Shown piece by piece: positions 8,805-16,714 of a stretch of 64,000 nucleotides of DNA; positions within the stretch are counted from its first letter, which is position 1, and each line of letters begins with the position of its first letter. The stretch is from Pseudonocardia sp. C8 (GTDB taxonomy: Bacteria > Actinomycetota > Actinomycetes > Mycobacteriales > Pseudonocardiaceae). The notes below the pieces were generated by a model. The model made no database searches. It worked only from the letters and a program-made list of their open reading frames with translations, and was not told where the DNA came from. The stretch covers positions 818,001 to 882,000 of the forward strand of contig NZ_JACMTR010000002.1 in assembly GCF_014267175.1 (NCBI RefSeq). The letters run 5' to 3'. Position numbers and translations under genes: made by a program.

Positions 8805-10334
8805 TTGACGCGCATGGCGATCTCCGTCCAGACCCTGCTCGACCGTCTGGAGCTGGGGCTGAGACTCGTCACCGGCTCGCCGTCGGCGGTGCGCCAGGAG
8901 CTGACCTGGGCGCTGGCCAGCGAGGTGCCCGACCCGTCGCCCTACGTCGAGGAGGGCGAGCTGGTGCTGACCACCGGGTCACGCCTCTCGCCCGACGCCG
9001 AGGCGTGGCGGCGGTACGTGGAGCGCCTCTGCGAGGCGGGCGCCGTGGCGCTGGGCTTCGGGGTCAGCACCTACTACCCGGAGGTCCCGGACGACCTGGT
9101 GGCCGCGGCCGCCGAACGTGACCTGCCGCTGCTGTCGGTGCCCGTCGAGACCCGGTTCGGGGCGATCAGCCGGGTCGTCGCGGACTGCCTGTCCGACGAG
9201 CGGCAGAAAGAGCTCAACTTCGCCGTCGCGGCCCAGCGGGACCTGTCCCGGGCGTCGCTGGCCCCGTACGCCGCCCGCGCGATCGTGCAGCGGCTGGCCC
9301 GGGCGATCCAGGGCTGGGCGCTGGTCCTCGACGAGGACGGCGGGCTGCGCGCCGGCGTGCCGGCCGGCCGGATGCACCTGCCCCGGCTGCGCATCGACCT
9401 GCCCCGGCTGCGCGAGCGCGGTGGCGCGTCGAGCCTGAGCATGACCGTCGCCGGCGAGAGCGTGGTGCTGTTGCCGCTCACCGTCCGCAGCAGCATCCGG
9501 GGCTTCCTCGCCGTCGGGCGTGGCACGCCCCTGACGAGGTCCGAGCAGGCGATCGTGACGACGGCCGTCTCGCTGCTGTGCGCGGACCTGCACAGCGCCC
9601 GCAGCCAGCTCGAGAGCCAGCGCCGCAACCGGCTGGCGGTGTTCAAGGTCGCGATCGAAGGTGACGTCGGGCTCGCCTCGTCGATCGCCGACTCGCTGAG
9701 CACCGACTTCCCGCAGGGCGATCTCCGGCTGGCGTTGCTCGGTGCCCCGCCGGGCCACGAGCTCGAGCTGCTCGAGCACGCCGAGAGCGACTACGGCCTG
9801 CGCAGCCTGTGCGCGCTCGTCGCCGAGTGGGAACGGGGACGGGTCGTCGTGCTCATGCCGCCGGCCGAGGGCGACGTGCGAACCCTGGAGGCCCTGCTGC
9901 GCCGGATCCCGCTGGCCCGTGGGGCGGTCAGCGACCCGACCCCCGCGGCGGAGCTGCCGGAGGCCTGGCACCAGGTCCGGACGGTGTTCACCAGCGCGCC
10001 GGGACGGTCCGGGAAGCTCGCGTTCGCCAGCGACGTGGCGACCGCGGGCATCCTGCGCCACCTCCGCTCCGACGAGGCCCGCGGCTGGGCCACCGCGCTG
10101 CTCGCCCCGCTCTCGGACAAGGGCCGCAGCTCCAAGATCGACCTCCGGAACACCCTGCGCACGTTCCTGGCCCACAACGGCCAGTCGGACGCCTCGGCGT
10201 CGGCGCTGGGCATTCACCGGCACACCCTGCGGTACCGGATGGGCAAGGTCGCCGAGGCGCTCGGGCGCGACATCGACGACCCGACCGTGCGCGCCGAGCT
10301 GTGGATCGCGCTGCAGCTCGATGAGCAGCTGTGA
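8805..10334 (+). CDS. PucR-family transcriptional regulator
   Basis: About 509 residues. It has the N-terminal PucR effector domain (LLDRLELGLRLVTG to about residue 130), a degenerate middle CdaR/GGDEF-like domain, and a C-terminal helix-turn-helix (FLAHNGQSDASASALGIHRHTLRYRM) typical of PucR/CdaR activators. The family controls use of purines and other nitrogen compounds. The frame offers TTG 8805 and ATG 8814. GGAGG at 8793-8797 is seven bases from the TTG and 16 from the ATG, so I favour the TTG. It sits between a divergent AHS1/AHS2 pair and the diiron monooxygenase cluster, and is the likely regulator of both. Confidence 0.85.
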   Translation: MTRMAISVQTLLDRLELGLRLVTGSPSAVRQELTWALASEVPDPSPYVEEGELVLTTGSRLSPDAEAWRRYVERLCEAGAVALGFGVSTYYPEVPDDLVAAAAERDLPLLSVPVETRFGAISRVVADCLSDERQKELNFAVAAQRDLSRASLAPYAARAIVQRLARAIQGWALVLDEDGGLRAGVPAGRMHLPRLRIDLPRLRERGGASSLSMTVAGESVVLLPLTVRSSIRGFLAVGRGTPLTRSEQAIVTTAVSLLCADLHSARSQLESQRRNRLAVFKVAIEGDVGLASSIADSLSTDFPQGDLRLALLGAPPGHELELLEHAESDYGLRSLCALVAEWERGRVVVLMPPAEGDVRTLEALLRRIPLARGAVSDPTPAAELPEAWHQVRTVFTSAPGRSGKLAFASDVATAGILRHLRSDEARGWATALLAPLSDKGRSSKIDLRNTLRTFLAHNGQSDASASALGIHRHTLRYRMGKVAEALGRDIDDPTVRAELWIALQLDEQL

Positions 10335-10466
10335 TGCCGTCCGTTACTCCAAAACGTCGATAGCCCTCCGGCACTTGTCCAACATGCGCACTACTGCTGC
10401 CGGTGCGCGTCCAGCAGTGTCTCGGTTCACACGATCCTCGAGCCCAACGGTGAGCCAGGAGGCGCA

Positions 10467-11171
10467 ATGGGCACGACGCTCCACCCACCGCAGTTGATCA
10501 CCAACTCGCGCACGCTCTATCTGGTCTGGGTGCCCGCCGACCCGGACGCGGTCGCCAAGCTCGTCCCCGAGGGGCTGACGCCGGCGGACGACCGTTCCTG
10601 CTATATCAACCAGTACGTCGTGGACGGTCCGGACCAGACCTCCGCGGTCGGTGACGAGACCTTCGGTGCCTACTCGCTGACCTACCTCGGTGCGAACCTG
10701 TCCGGTCTCGACACCGAGGCCGGGGTTCCCGCCCGCTGGTGGACCCACTACTACAACAGCTCCGACGTGATGCGTCGCTACGCGATCGAGCACGGCGTCC
10801 CGGCCGGTGACCTCGGCCGGACCACCCTCGACCTCGACGGCGACACCCTGGTCGCCACCACGCACATCGACGGGCGACCGGTCATCCGCACCACCGCCCG
10901 GGTCACGATCGGAGCCCCGCAGCGGGCGGCCGGGCAGCTGCGCTACATCACCCGTCGCAACGGCGGGTTCCTCAGCGGCCGGTACGCCTACGTCGCCGAC
11001 GTCGCCGAGCACTTCGAGGTCGTGGGGTTCGAGTTCCTCGACGAGAACCACCCGACCTACCAGCTCCGGCCCGCCGATCCGCTGCAGGTGACGTTCGGTT
11101 TCTACGCACCGTCGATGACCTTCGTCTACCCGGGTGGTGAGGGACCGCTGGGTTCCGAGCACGGCAGCTGA
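10467..11171 (+). CDS. Acetoacetate decarboxylase family protein lacking the canonical lysine
   Basis: A 234-residue protein of the acetoacetate decarboxylase (ADC) superfamily. The N-terminal strand pattern (LYLVWVPADPDAVAKLVPEGLTP), the YLGANLSGLD region and the closing FGFYAPSMTF strand fit the fold. In true decarboxylases the Schiff-base lysine lies in a GFPKKLG-like loop. By eye the matching loop here is HGVPAGDLG, with no lysine. It may therefore be a hydratase, dehydratase or aldolase-like member of the superfamily. It has an AGGAGG-type ribosome site nine bases before the ATG. It is the first gene of the monooxygenase cluster, 49 bp before the alpha subunit, and probably co-transcribed. 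Confidence 0.7.
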   Translation: MGTTLHPPQLITNSRTLYLVWVPADPDAVAKLVPEGLTPADDRSCYINQYVVDGPDQTSAVGDETFGAYSLTYLGANLSGLDTEAGVPARWWTHYYNSSDVMRRYAIEHGVPAGDLGRTTLDLDGDTLVATTHIDGRPVIRTTARVTIGAPQRAAGQLRYITRRNGGFLSGRYAYVADVAEHFEVVGFEFLDENHPTYQLRPADPLQVTFGFYAPSMTFVYPGGEGPLGSEHGS

Positions 11172-11220
11172 CCACCCGTCACCGATTTCCCGATCTCCGA
11201 TCCCCGAGGGAGCACCGTTC

Positions 11221-12717
11221 ATGGCTCTGCTGGAACGCGCGCAGTGGTACGACATCGCGCGCAGCACCGACTGGACCCCGCGTTACGTGAAGCAGGACGA
11301 GCTCTTCCCGCCCGAGCTCAGCGGCGGTGAGGGGTTGCCCGACGACGTCTGGGCCACCTACGACGAGCCCTACAAGATCAGCTACCGGGAGTACGTCGAC
11401 ATCCAGCGCCAGAAGGACGCCGGCGCGTACTCGGTGAAGGCCGCCCTGGAGCGCGCCGACCTGTACAACAAGGCCGATCCGGGCTGGATCTCGATCCTCA
11501 AGGAGCACTACGCCGCGGTCGCGCTGGTGGAGTACGGCGCCTCGCTGCAGGAGTCGCGGTTCGTGCGCTGGTCGAAGGCGCCGGGCATGCGCAACATGGC
11601 CACCTTCGGGATGCTCGACGAGATCCGGCACGGCCAGATCCAGCTGTACTTCCCGCACGAGTACATCAACAAGGACCGCCAGTTCGAGTGGTCGCACGCA
11701 TCGATGTTCAGCAACAACTGGGTCTCGCTCGGTGCCCGGCACTTCTTCGACGACGTGATGATGACCCGGGACGCGGTCTCGACCTCGGTGTTCGCGAACT
11801 TCTCGTTCGAGACCGGGTTCACCAACCTCCAGTTCATCGGCCTGTCCGGGGATGCAGCCAAGGCCGGTGACTTCACGTTCTCCAAGCTGATCCAGAGCAT
11901 CCAGTCCGACGAGGCGCGGCACGCCCAGCTCGGCACCCCGCTGCTGCAGATGCTGATCGAGAACGGACAGAAGGAGGAGGCCCAGAAGAAGATCGATATC
12001 GCGTTCTGGCGCTCCTACCGCCTGTTCACGATCCTGTCCGGGATCCCGATGGACTACTACGTCCCGCTGGAGAACCGGGAGGACTCGTTCAAGGAGTTCA
12101 TGGAGGAGTGGATCGTCACCCAGTTCATGCGGTCCCTCGAGGACCTGGGGCTGTCGAAGCCCTGGTACTGGGACATCTTCCTGCGCGACATCTCCGAGCA
12201 CCACCACGGCCAGCACCTGGGGACCTACTCCTGGCGCCCCACGCTCTGGTGGAACCCGGCCGCCGGGGTCAGCCCGGAGGACCGGGACTGGCTCGAGGAG
12301 AAGTACCCTGGCTGGAACGCCACGTTCGGCAAGGTCTGGGACGTCATGATCGACAACTTCGTCCACGACCGGATGGACCGCACCGTCCCCGGGACGCTGC
12401 CGATCATCTGCAACGTCTCCCAGCTGCCGATCGTCGGGACGCCGTCGCAGACCCTGCGCGACATCTCGATCGTGCACGAGGGGCGCCGGTACCACTTCGC
12501 CTCCGAGGTCGACAAGTGGATCTTCGAGGACGACCCGGAGCGCTACCGCCACCAGAAGAACCTGGTCGACCGGTTCCTCGGTGGCGACATCCAGCCGGCT
12601 GACCTCGGCGGCGTCCTCGCGTACATGGGCCTCGGGTCGGTGGGTCCCGGCGGCGACGACGCCCACGGGTTCGCCTGGGTCGACACCTACCGCCGCAAGC
12701 TCGCCGCGACCGCCTGA
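11221..12717 (+). CDS. tmoA: Soluble diiron monooxygenase hydroxylase alpha subunit (TmoA-like)
   Basis: Catalytic subunit of a four-component diiron monooxygenase, 498 residues, closely collinear with toluene-4-monooxygenase TmoA. All six iron ligands fall at the toluene-enzyme numbering: Glu104, Glu134 and His137 (LDEIRHGQ), Glu197 (FSFETGFTN), Glu231 and His234 (SDEARHAQ). Thr201 is also kept. Pocket position 103, Gly in TmoA, is Val here, and position 100 is Val rather than Ile, so the active site differs. It uses O2 and electrons from the Rieske ferredoxin to oxygenate a hydrocarbon or heterocycle. Substrate is unknown, because no aromatic ring-cleavage genes are nearby. Confidence 0.93.
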   Translation: MALLERAQWYDIARSTDWTPRYVKQDELFPPELSGGEGLPDDVWATYDEPYKISYREYVDIQRQKDAGAYSVKAALERADLYNKADPGWISILKEHYAAVALVEYGASLQESRFVRWSKAPGMRNMATFGMLDEIRHGQIQLYFPHEYINKDRQFEWSHASMFSNNWVSLGARHFFDDVMMTRDAVSTSVFANFSFETGFTNLQFIGLSGDAAKAGDFTFSKLIQSIQSDEARHAQLGTPLLQMLIENGQKEEAQKKIDIAFWRSYRLFTILSGIPMDYYVPLENREDSFKEFMEEWIVTQFMRSLEDLGLSKPWYWDIFLRDISEHHHGQHLGTYSWRPTLWWNPAAGVSPEDRDWLEEKYPGWNATFGKVWDVMIDNFVHDRMDRTVPGTLPIICNVSQLPIVGTPSQTLRDISIVHEGRRYHFASEVDKWIFEDDPERYRHQKNLVDRFLGGDIQPADLGGVLAYMGLGSVGPGGDDAHGFAWVDTYRRKLAATA

Positions 12718-12737
12718 TCACCGAAGGACGTACCGAC

Positions 12738-12992
12738 ATGACCGTGATCCCGCTCGCCACGCACTTCCACGGCGACTTCGTCATCAAGCTGCTGCCCGCC
12801 GAGTCGACCCACACGATGGACGAGGTCGCGTCCGCGGCCGCGGCCAACGCCGTCGGTATCCACGTGCCCGACCAGCCCGGCCGCACCCTGCGGGTCCGCA
12901 AGCAGGGCGCCGACACGCCGTACCCCCGCACGACGACCGTGGCCGACGCCGGTCTCGAGCCGACCGAGTGCGTCGAGATCTACTTCGAATGA
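12738..12992 (+). CDS. tmoB: Monooxygenase hydroxylase gamma subunit (TmoB-like)
   Basis: An 84-residue protein, the usual TmoB length, placed directly after the alpha subunit as in toluene-4-monooxygenase operons. The N-terminal strand FHGDFVIKLLPAES and the DEVASAAAANAVGIHV helix match the ubiquitin-like gamma subunit that binds the outside of the alpha/beta hydroxylase. It has no catalytic residues of its own. AAGGACG lies upstream of the ATG. Identification rests on size, position and these patterns. Confidence 0.85.
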   Translation: MTVIPLATHFHGDFVIKLLPAESTHTMDEVASAAAANAVGIHVPDQPGRTLRVRKQGADTPYPRTTTVADAGLEPTECVEIYFE

Positions 12993-13002
12993 GGACGAAC
13001 CG

Positions 13003-13344
13003 ATGACTGTCACTGATCCCATCATCGATCCGGTCGGTCCGGTTCTCCAGACCGGTGACGTGGCCCGCGCGGTGGCCGAGGCCGCGGCCACGGACAACCC
13101 GGGCAAGCGCGTGGACGTGCGCGACAAGGGCTCCTACATGCGGGTCGAGGTCGAGGGCGGGGAGTGCATCCTGCGCCGCGCCACGATCGCCGAGGAGCTG
13201 GGCCGCCCGTTCAAGATGGCCGAACTCGAACTGATCATGCCGTCCTTCGTGGGCCGCATCCACACCAGCAGCGACGTGTTCCGCTTCTACCTCGGCGCCG
13301 AGACGATGGCCCGGCACGCCGGGTCCGAGGAGACCCACTCATGA
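13003..13344 (+). CDS. tmoD: Monooxygenase effector/coupling protein (MmoB/DmpM family, TmoD-like)
   Basis: A 113-residue cofactor-free effector protein that docks on the hydroxylase and tunes O2 activation and product formation. The family pattern appears as VGPVLQTGDVARAVAEAA near residues 10-30, DKGSYMRVEVEGGECILRR in the middle, and FKMAELELIMPSFVGRI. The start is 10 bp after tmoB, and the stop overlaps the beta-subunit start (ATGA). Note that the Rieske ferredoxin gene, which sits between tmoB and tmoD in the classical order, is missing here and found after the reductase. Confidence 0.87.
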   Translation: MTVTDPIIDPVGPVLQTGDVARAVAEAAATDNPGKRVDVRDKGSYMRVEVEGGECILRRATIAEELGRPFKMAELELIMPSFVGRIHTSSDVFRFYLGAETMARHAGSEETHS

Positions 13345-14327
13345 CCACACCGCTCAAGCCGCTCAAGACCTGGGCCCACCTGGCCGAGCGCCGGCGCAAG
13401 CCCAGCGAGTACGAGATCGTGTCCACCAAGCTGCTGTGGCACACCCGCGACCCGGAGCAGCCGTGGGAGGTCGGCCAGACCGGGTTCATGGCGGACTTCT
13501 ACCGGAAGCACCGCAACGGCAGCCCGGTCACCCACCCGGACTGGAACGCCTTCCGCGACCCGGACGAGCTGGTCTACCGGACCTACAACATCCTCCAGGA
13601 CGGGCAGGAGACCTACGTCGAGGGCCTGCTCGACCAGCACAACGAGGAGAGCCACGACAAGGGCCTGCCCGCGGAGTGGGTGGCCACCCTCGCCCAGCTG
13701 TACACGCCGAGCCGCTACCTGCTGCACACCGTGCAGATGGCCAGCGCGTACCTCGTGCACATCGCCCCGGCCAGCACGATCTCCAACTGCGCGGCGTTCC
13801 AGTGCGCCGACGCGCTGCGCTGGCTGACCAACGTGGCCTACCGGACGGCCGAGCTCGGGATCGCGCACCCCGGCGCGGGTTTCGGCGAGCGGGAGCGCGA
13901 GCTGTGGGAGGAGCTGCCCGCCTGGCAGGGCTTCCGCGAGCTGATGGAACGCCAGCTCACCACGTTCGACTGGGCCGAGGCGTTCGTCGCGCTGAACGTC
14001 GTGGCGAAGCCGGCGATCGACGAGATCGTCCTGCGCCAGCTGGGCCTGTCCGCCCGCCGGCACGGCGACATCCTGCACGCCCTGCTCGCCGAGGCCGCCC
14101 TGCGGGACAGCGAGCGGTCTCGGCGCTGGACCGAGGCGCTGGTCGGGCACATGTCGCAGGTCGAGTCCAACGTGCCGCAGCTGCGGAGCTGGGTCGCGAA
14201 GTGGCAGCCGCTGGCCGAGCACGCCATCCGCACCTACGGCGAGGAGGTCGCGGAGAACGCCGAGGCCTCCGACAATGCGGTGGCTGCGGTGACGGCGTTC
14301 CAGCGCCAGCTCGGGCTCGGAAGCTGA
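13341..14327 (+). CDS. tmoE: Monooxygenase hydroxylase beta subunit (TmoE-like)
   Basis: A 328-residue beta subunit of the (alpha-beta-gamma)2 hydroxylase. It has the diiron monooxygenase beta fold without iron ligands. Recognisable blocks are LKTWAHLAERRRKPSEYEIVS, FRDPDELVYRTYN, and the aromatic-rich helices around ISNCAAFQCADALRWLT and FDWAEAFVALNVVAKP. The ATG at 13341 overlaps the tmoD stop, indicating coupled translation. It stabilises the alpha subunit and completes the docking face for the effector protein. Confidence 0.9.
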   Translation: MTTPLKPLKTWAHLAERRRKPSEYEIVSTKLLWHTRDPEQPWEVGQTGFMADFYRKHRNGSPVTHPDWNAFRDPDELVYRTYNILQDGQETYVEGLLDQHNEESHDKGLPAEWVATLAQLYTPSRYLLHTVQMASAYLVHIAPASTISNCAAFQCADALRWLTNVAYRTAELGIAHPGAGFGERERELWEELPAWQGFRELMERQLTTFDWAEAFVALNVVAKPAIDEIVLRQLGLSARRHGDILHALLAEAALRDSERSRRWTEALVGHMSQVESNVPQLRSWVAKWQPLAEHAIRTYGEEVAENAEASDNAVAAVTAFQRQLGLGS

Positions 14328-14334
14328 GCCTGCC

Positions 14335-15360
14335 ATGGCGACCCCCACCGAACATCTCGTCTCGGTCGACGGGTCCGGCGTCCGCTTCCCCTGTGCGGAG
14401 GGCGACACGCTGCTGCGTGCCGCCCTCCGCGGGGGAGTCGGCCTGGGGTACGAGTGCAACAGTGGTTCCTGCGGCAGCTGCCGCTACGAGCTGCTCGAGG
14501 GTGAGGTGTACGACCGTCGCCCGGACGCGCCCGGCCTCAGCGCCCGCGATCGGCGCAAGGGACGCCGGCTGGCCTGCCAGAGCGAGCCGCTCACGGACTG
14601 CCGGGTCAAGGTCGGTCCCACCACCGAGGTCGCCACGCACCGGCCGATCCGGCAGGCCGCCGAGCTGCGCTCGGTGACCCCGCTGACGCACGACATGTCC
14701 GAGTTCGTGTTCGCCGCCGACACCCACGCCGGCTTCCGGCCCGGGCAGTACGCGATGATCATGCTGCCGGACGGGCAGGTCGAGCGGGCGTACTCGATGA
14801 GCAACATCGGCAACTGCTACGGCGAGTGGAAGTTCGTCATCAAGCGGACCCCCGACGGGCAGGCCACCTCGATCCTGTTCGACAAGCTCGAGGTCGGGGC
14901 GACCGTCGTGCTCGACGGGCCCTACGGCCACGCCTTCCTGCGGGACCGGGAGAACCAGAACATCGCCTGTGTCGGTGGCGGGTCCGGGCTCGGTGCGATG
15001 GTCTCGATCGTGCTCGGGGCCGCGGCGCTGCCCGACGCGGGCGCCTGGACCGTGCACCTGTTCTGCGGGGGCCGGACCGAGCGGGACATCCACGTTCCCG
15101 AGCCGGTGGCGATCGCGGGGCGCCGGCTCGGCGCGCTGCACGTCCACACCGCCGTCTCCGACGCGGGACCGGACACCGTGGCCGGGCCGCATTTCGCGGG
15201 TTTCCTCCACGACGCCGTTCTCGACCGGCTCGCCGGGTCGCTCACCGACTTCACCTACTACGCGGCCGGCCCGCCGGCGATGACCGACGCCCTCGCCCGC
15301 GCGCTGGTGCTCGACGCCGGCCTCGAGGCGGACCGGCTCCATTTCGACCGATTCTGCTGA
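14335..15360 (+). CDS. tmoF: Monooxygenase NAD(P)H reductase with 2Fe-2S and FAD domains (TmoF-like)
   Basis: A 341-residue electron-transfer reductase. The N-terminal plant-type ferredoxin domain has cluster cysteines 41, 46, 49 and 81. It is followed by a ferredoxin-reductase FAD domain (RAYSMSN flavin motif) and an NAD-binding domain (GGGSGLGAM). It passes electrons from NAD(P)H to the Rieske ferredoxin. It starts seven bases after tmoE and is followed 14 bp later by the ferredoxin gene, so all six components lie in one transcription unit. Confidence 0.92.
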   Translation: MATPTEHLVSVDGSGVRFPCAEGDTLLRAALRGGVGLGYECNSGSCGSCRYELLEGEVYDRRPDAPGLSARDRRKGRRLACQSEPLTDCRVKVGPTTEVATHRPIRQAAELRSVTPLTHDMSEFVFAADTHAGFRPGQYAMIMLPDGQVERAYSMSNIGNCYGEWKFVIKRTPDGQATSILFDKLEVGATVVLDGPYGHAFLRDRENQNIACVGGGSGLGAMVSIVLGAAALPDAGAWTVHLFCGGRTERDIHVPEPVAIAGRRLGALHVHTAVSDAGPDTVAGPHFAGFLHDAVLDRLAGSLTDFTYYAAGPPAMTDALARALVLDAGLEADRLHFDRFC

Positions 15361-15374
15361 AGGGAGCTCAGCAC

Positions 15375-15710
15375 ATGGCGTACGTGAAGGTGTGCAGCCT
15401 CGACGACGTGTGGGAGGGGGAGATGGAGTCGTTCGAGGTCGGCGACCGGGAGATCCTGGTCGCCCACCTCGACGGCGGCGAGGTCGTGGCGACCCAGGCC
15501 ATCTGCCCCCACCAGCAGGTCGAGCTCGTCGAGGGCGAGCTCGAGAAGAACACGCTGACCTGCAAGAGCCACCTGTGGACGTTCGACCTCCCCAGCTGCA
15601 AGGGGATCAACCCCGGGCACGCCGAGCTGGCGAAGTACCCGGTGAAGGTCGACGGCGACGACGTCTACGTCGACCCGGACGGGGACACCCCCAAGGTCGC
15701 CCACTCCTGA
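15375..15710 (+). CDS. tmoC: Rieske-type ferredoxin (TmoC-like)
   Basis: A 111-residue Rieske ferredoxin. The 2Fe-2S ligands are Cys44-x-His46 (CPHQ) and Cys63-x-x-His66 (CKSHLW), one residue earlier than in T4MO TmoC. It shuttles electrons from the reductase to the diiron hydroxylase. AGGGAG lies 10 bases before the ATG. Its location after tmoF rather than between tmoB and tmoD is unusual, and it borders the pxpA-like gene. Confidence 0.92.
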   Translation: MAYVKVCSLDDVWEGEMESFEVGDREILVAHLDGGEVVATQAICPHQQVELVEGELEKNTLTCKSHLWTFDLPSCKGINPGHAELAKYPVKVDGDDVYVDPDGDTPKVAHS

Positions 15711-15737
15711 TCCACATTCCGAAAGAGAGAACCGGAC

Positions 15738-16466
15738 ATGGTTGCAATCAACGCCGACATGGGCGAGGCCTACAGCATCTACCGCTGTGGTGACGACGAG
15801 GGCATCATGCCCTACATCACGGTCGCGAACGTGGCCTGCGGGTTCCACGCGTCCGACCCGGTCGTGATGCGCCGGACGGTCGCGCTGGCCAAACAGCACT
15901 CGGTCAAGGTGGGGGCACACCCGTCCTTCCCGGACCGGGACGGTTTCGGCCGCCGGGAGATGAAGGTCGAGCCGGACGAGCTCACCGCGATCGTCACCTA
16001 CCAGGTCGGTGCGCTGGCCGGGTTCCTGCGGGCCGAGGGCATGCCGCTGAACCACATCAAGCCGCACGGCGCGCTCTACGGGCTCGCCTCGCGTGACGAG
16101 TCCGTCGCGCGGGCGATCGCCGCCGCCGCGGACGTCTTCGACGTGCCGCTCATGGGCATGGCGAACACGGTCCACGAGCAGGTGTGGGGCCGGCGCCGGC
16201 AGGGCTTCATCGCCGAGTACTACACCGACCTGGACTACCGGCCGGACGGCTCGCTGATCATCACGCGGGAGCACGTGGCCTACGACCCGGTCGTCGCCGC
16301 CGAGCGCGCCGTGCGGGCCGTCACCGAGGGCGTCGCCACCGCCGCCGACGGCTCCGACATCCCGATGCGGGCCGACTGCATCTGCGTGCACTCCGACACC
16401 CCCGGCGCGGTCGACCTGGCGAAGTCGGTGCACGAGGCCCTCCGGCCGCACCTGACGGTGGCGTGA
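15738..16466 (+). CDS. pxpA: LamB/YcsF family protein, 5-oxoprolinase subunit A (PxpA) type
   Basis: A 242-residue member of the LamB/YcsF family. Signatures are INADMGEAY at the N-terminus, ANVACGFHASDP (about residue 31), VGAHPSFPDRDGFGRR and HIKPHGALYG. In PxpABC this subunit works with PxpB and PxpC to hydrolyse 5-oxoproline at the expense of ATP, and the family was first tied to lactam use. AAAGAGAG precedes the ATG. It overlaps the biotin-carrier gene by one base (TGATG), and the next four genes would build a biotin-dependent version of the complex. The natural lactam is unknown. Confidence 0.87.
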   Translation: MVAINADMGEAYSIYRCGDDEGIMPYITVANVACGFHASDPVVMRRTVALAKQHSVKVGAHPSFPDRDGFGRREMKVEPDELTAIVTYQVGALAGFLRAEGMPLNHIKPHGALYGLASRDESVARAIAAAADVFDVPLMGMANTVHEQVWGRRRQGFIAEYYTDLDYRPDGSLIITREHVAYDPVVAAERAVRAVTEGVATAADGSDIPMRADCICVHSDTPGAVDLAKSVHEALRPHLTVA

Positions 16467-16714
16467 TGGCACGCCACGAGGCGGTGTCCCCGATCCCGGG
16501 TGTCTTCTACCGCAAGCCCGACCCGGCCAGCCCCGACTTCGTCAAGCCCGGCCAGCAGGTCACCGCCACCGACCAGGTCGGCCTGGTCGAGGTCATGAAG
16601 TCGTTCCACCCGGTCGAGGCCGGGGTGGACGGCACGGTCGTCGAGTACCTCGCCGGCCACGAGGCCGAGGTCGACGCGGGCGAACCGGTCGTGGCGATCG
16701 AGGTGGACGGATGA
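16466..16714 (+). CDS. Biotin carboxyl carrier protein (stand-alone)
   Basis: A small 82-residue biotinyl domain with the biotin-accepting lysine Lys45 in VEVMKSF and the hammerhead-fold partner segment VEAGVDGTVVEY. The usual AccB linker and N-terminal domain are missing. The motif reads EVMKSF where acetyl-CoA carboxylase has EAMKM, which points to a dedicated non-acetyl-CoA system. It starts inside the pxpA stop and ends inside the biotin-carboxylase start, so expression is tightly coupled. Confidence 0.88.
   Translation: MARHEAVSPIPGVFYRKPDPASPDFVKPGQQVTATDQVGLVEVMKSFHPVEAGVDGTVVEYLAGHEAEVDAGEPVVAIEVDG

Noticed and set aside
8781..10381. Shared CTTGTCCA octamer at 8781 and 10374 as a PucR box
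   Set aside because: Only two short copies without symmetry; expected by chance at this composition and not matched by a proper -10 spacing.
11221..15710. Calling the monooxygenase a true toluene-4-monooxygenase
   Set aside because: Subunit homology is strong, but pocket residues differ and no aromatic degradation genes are nearby, so only the enzyme class is supported.
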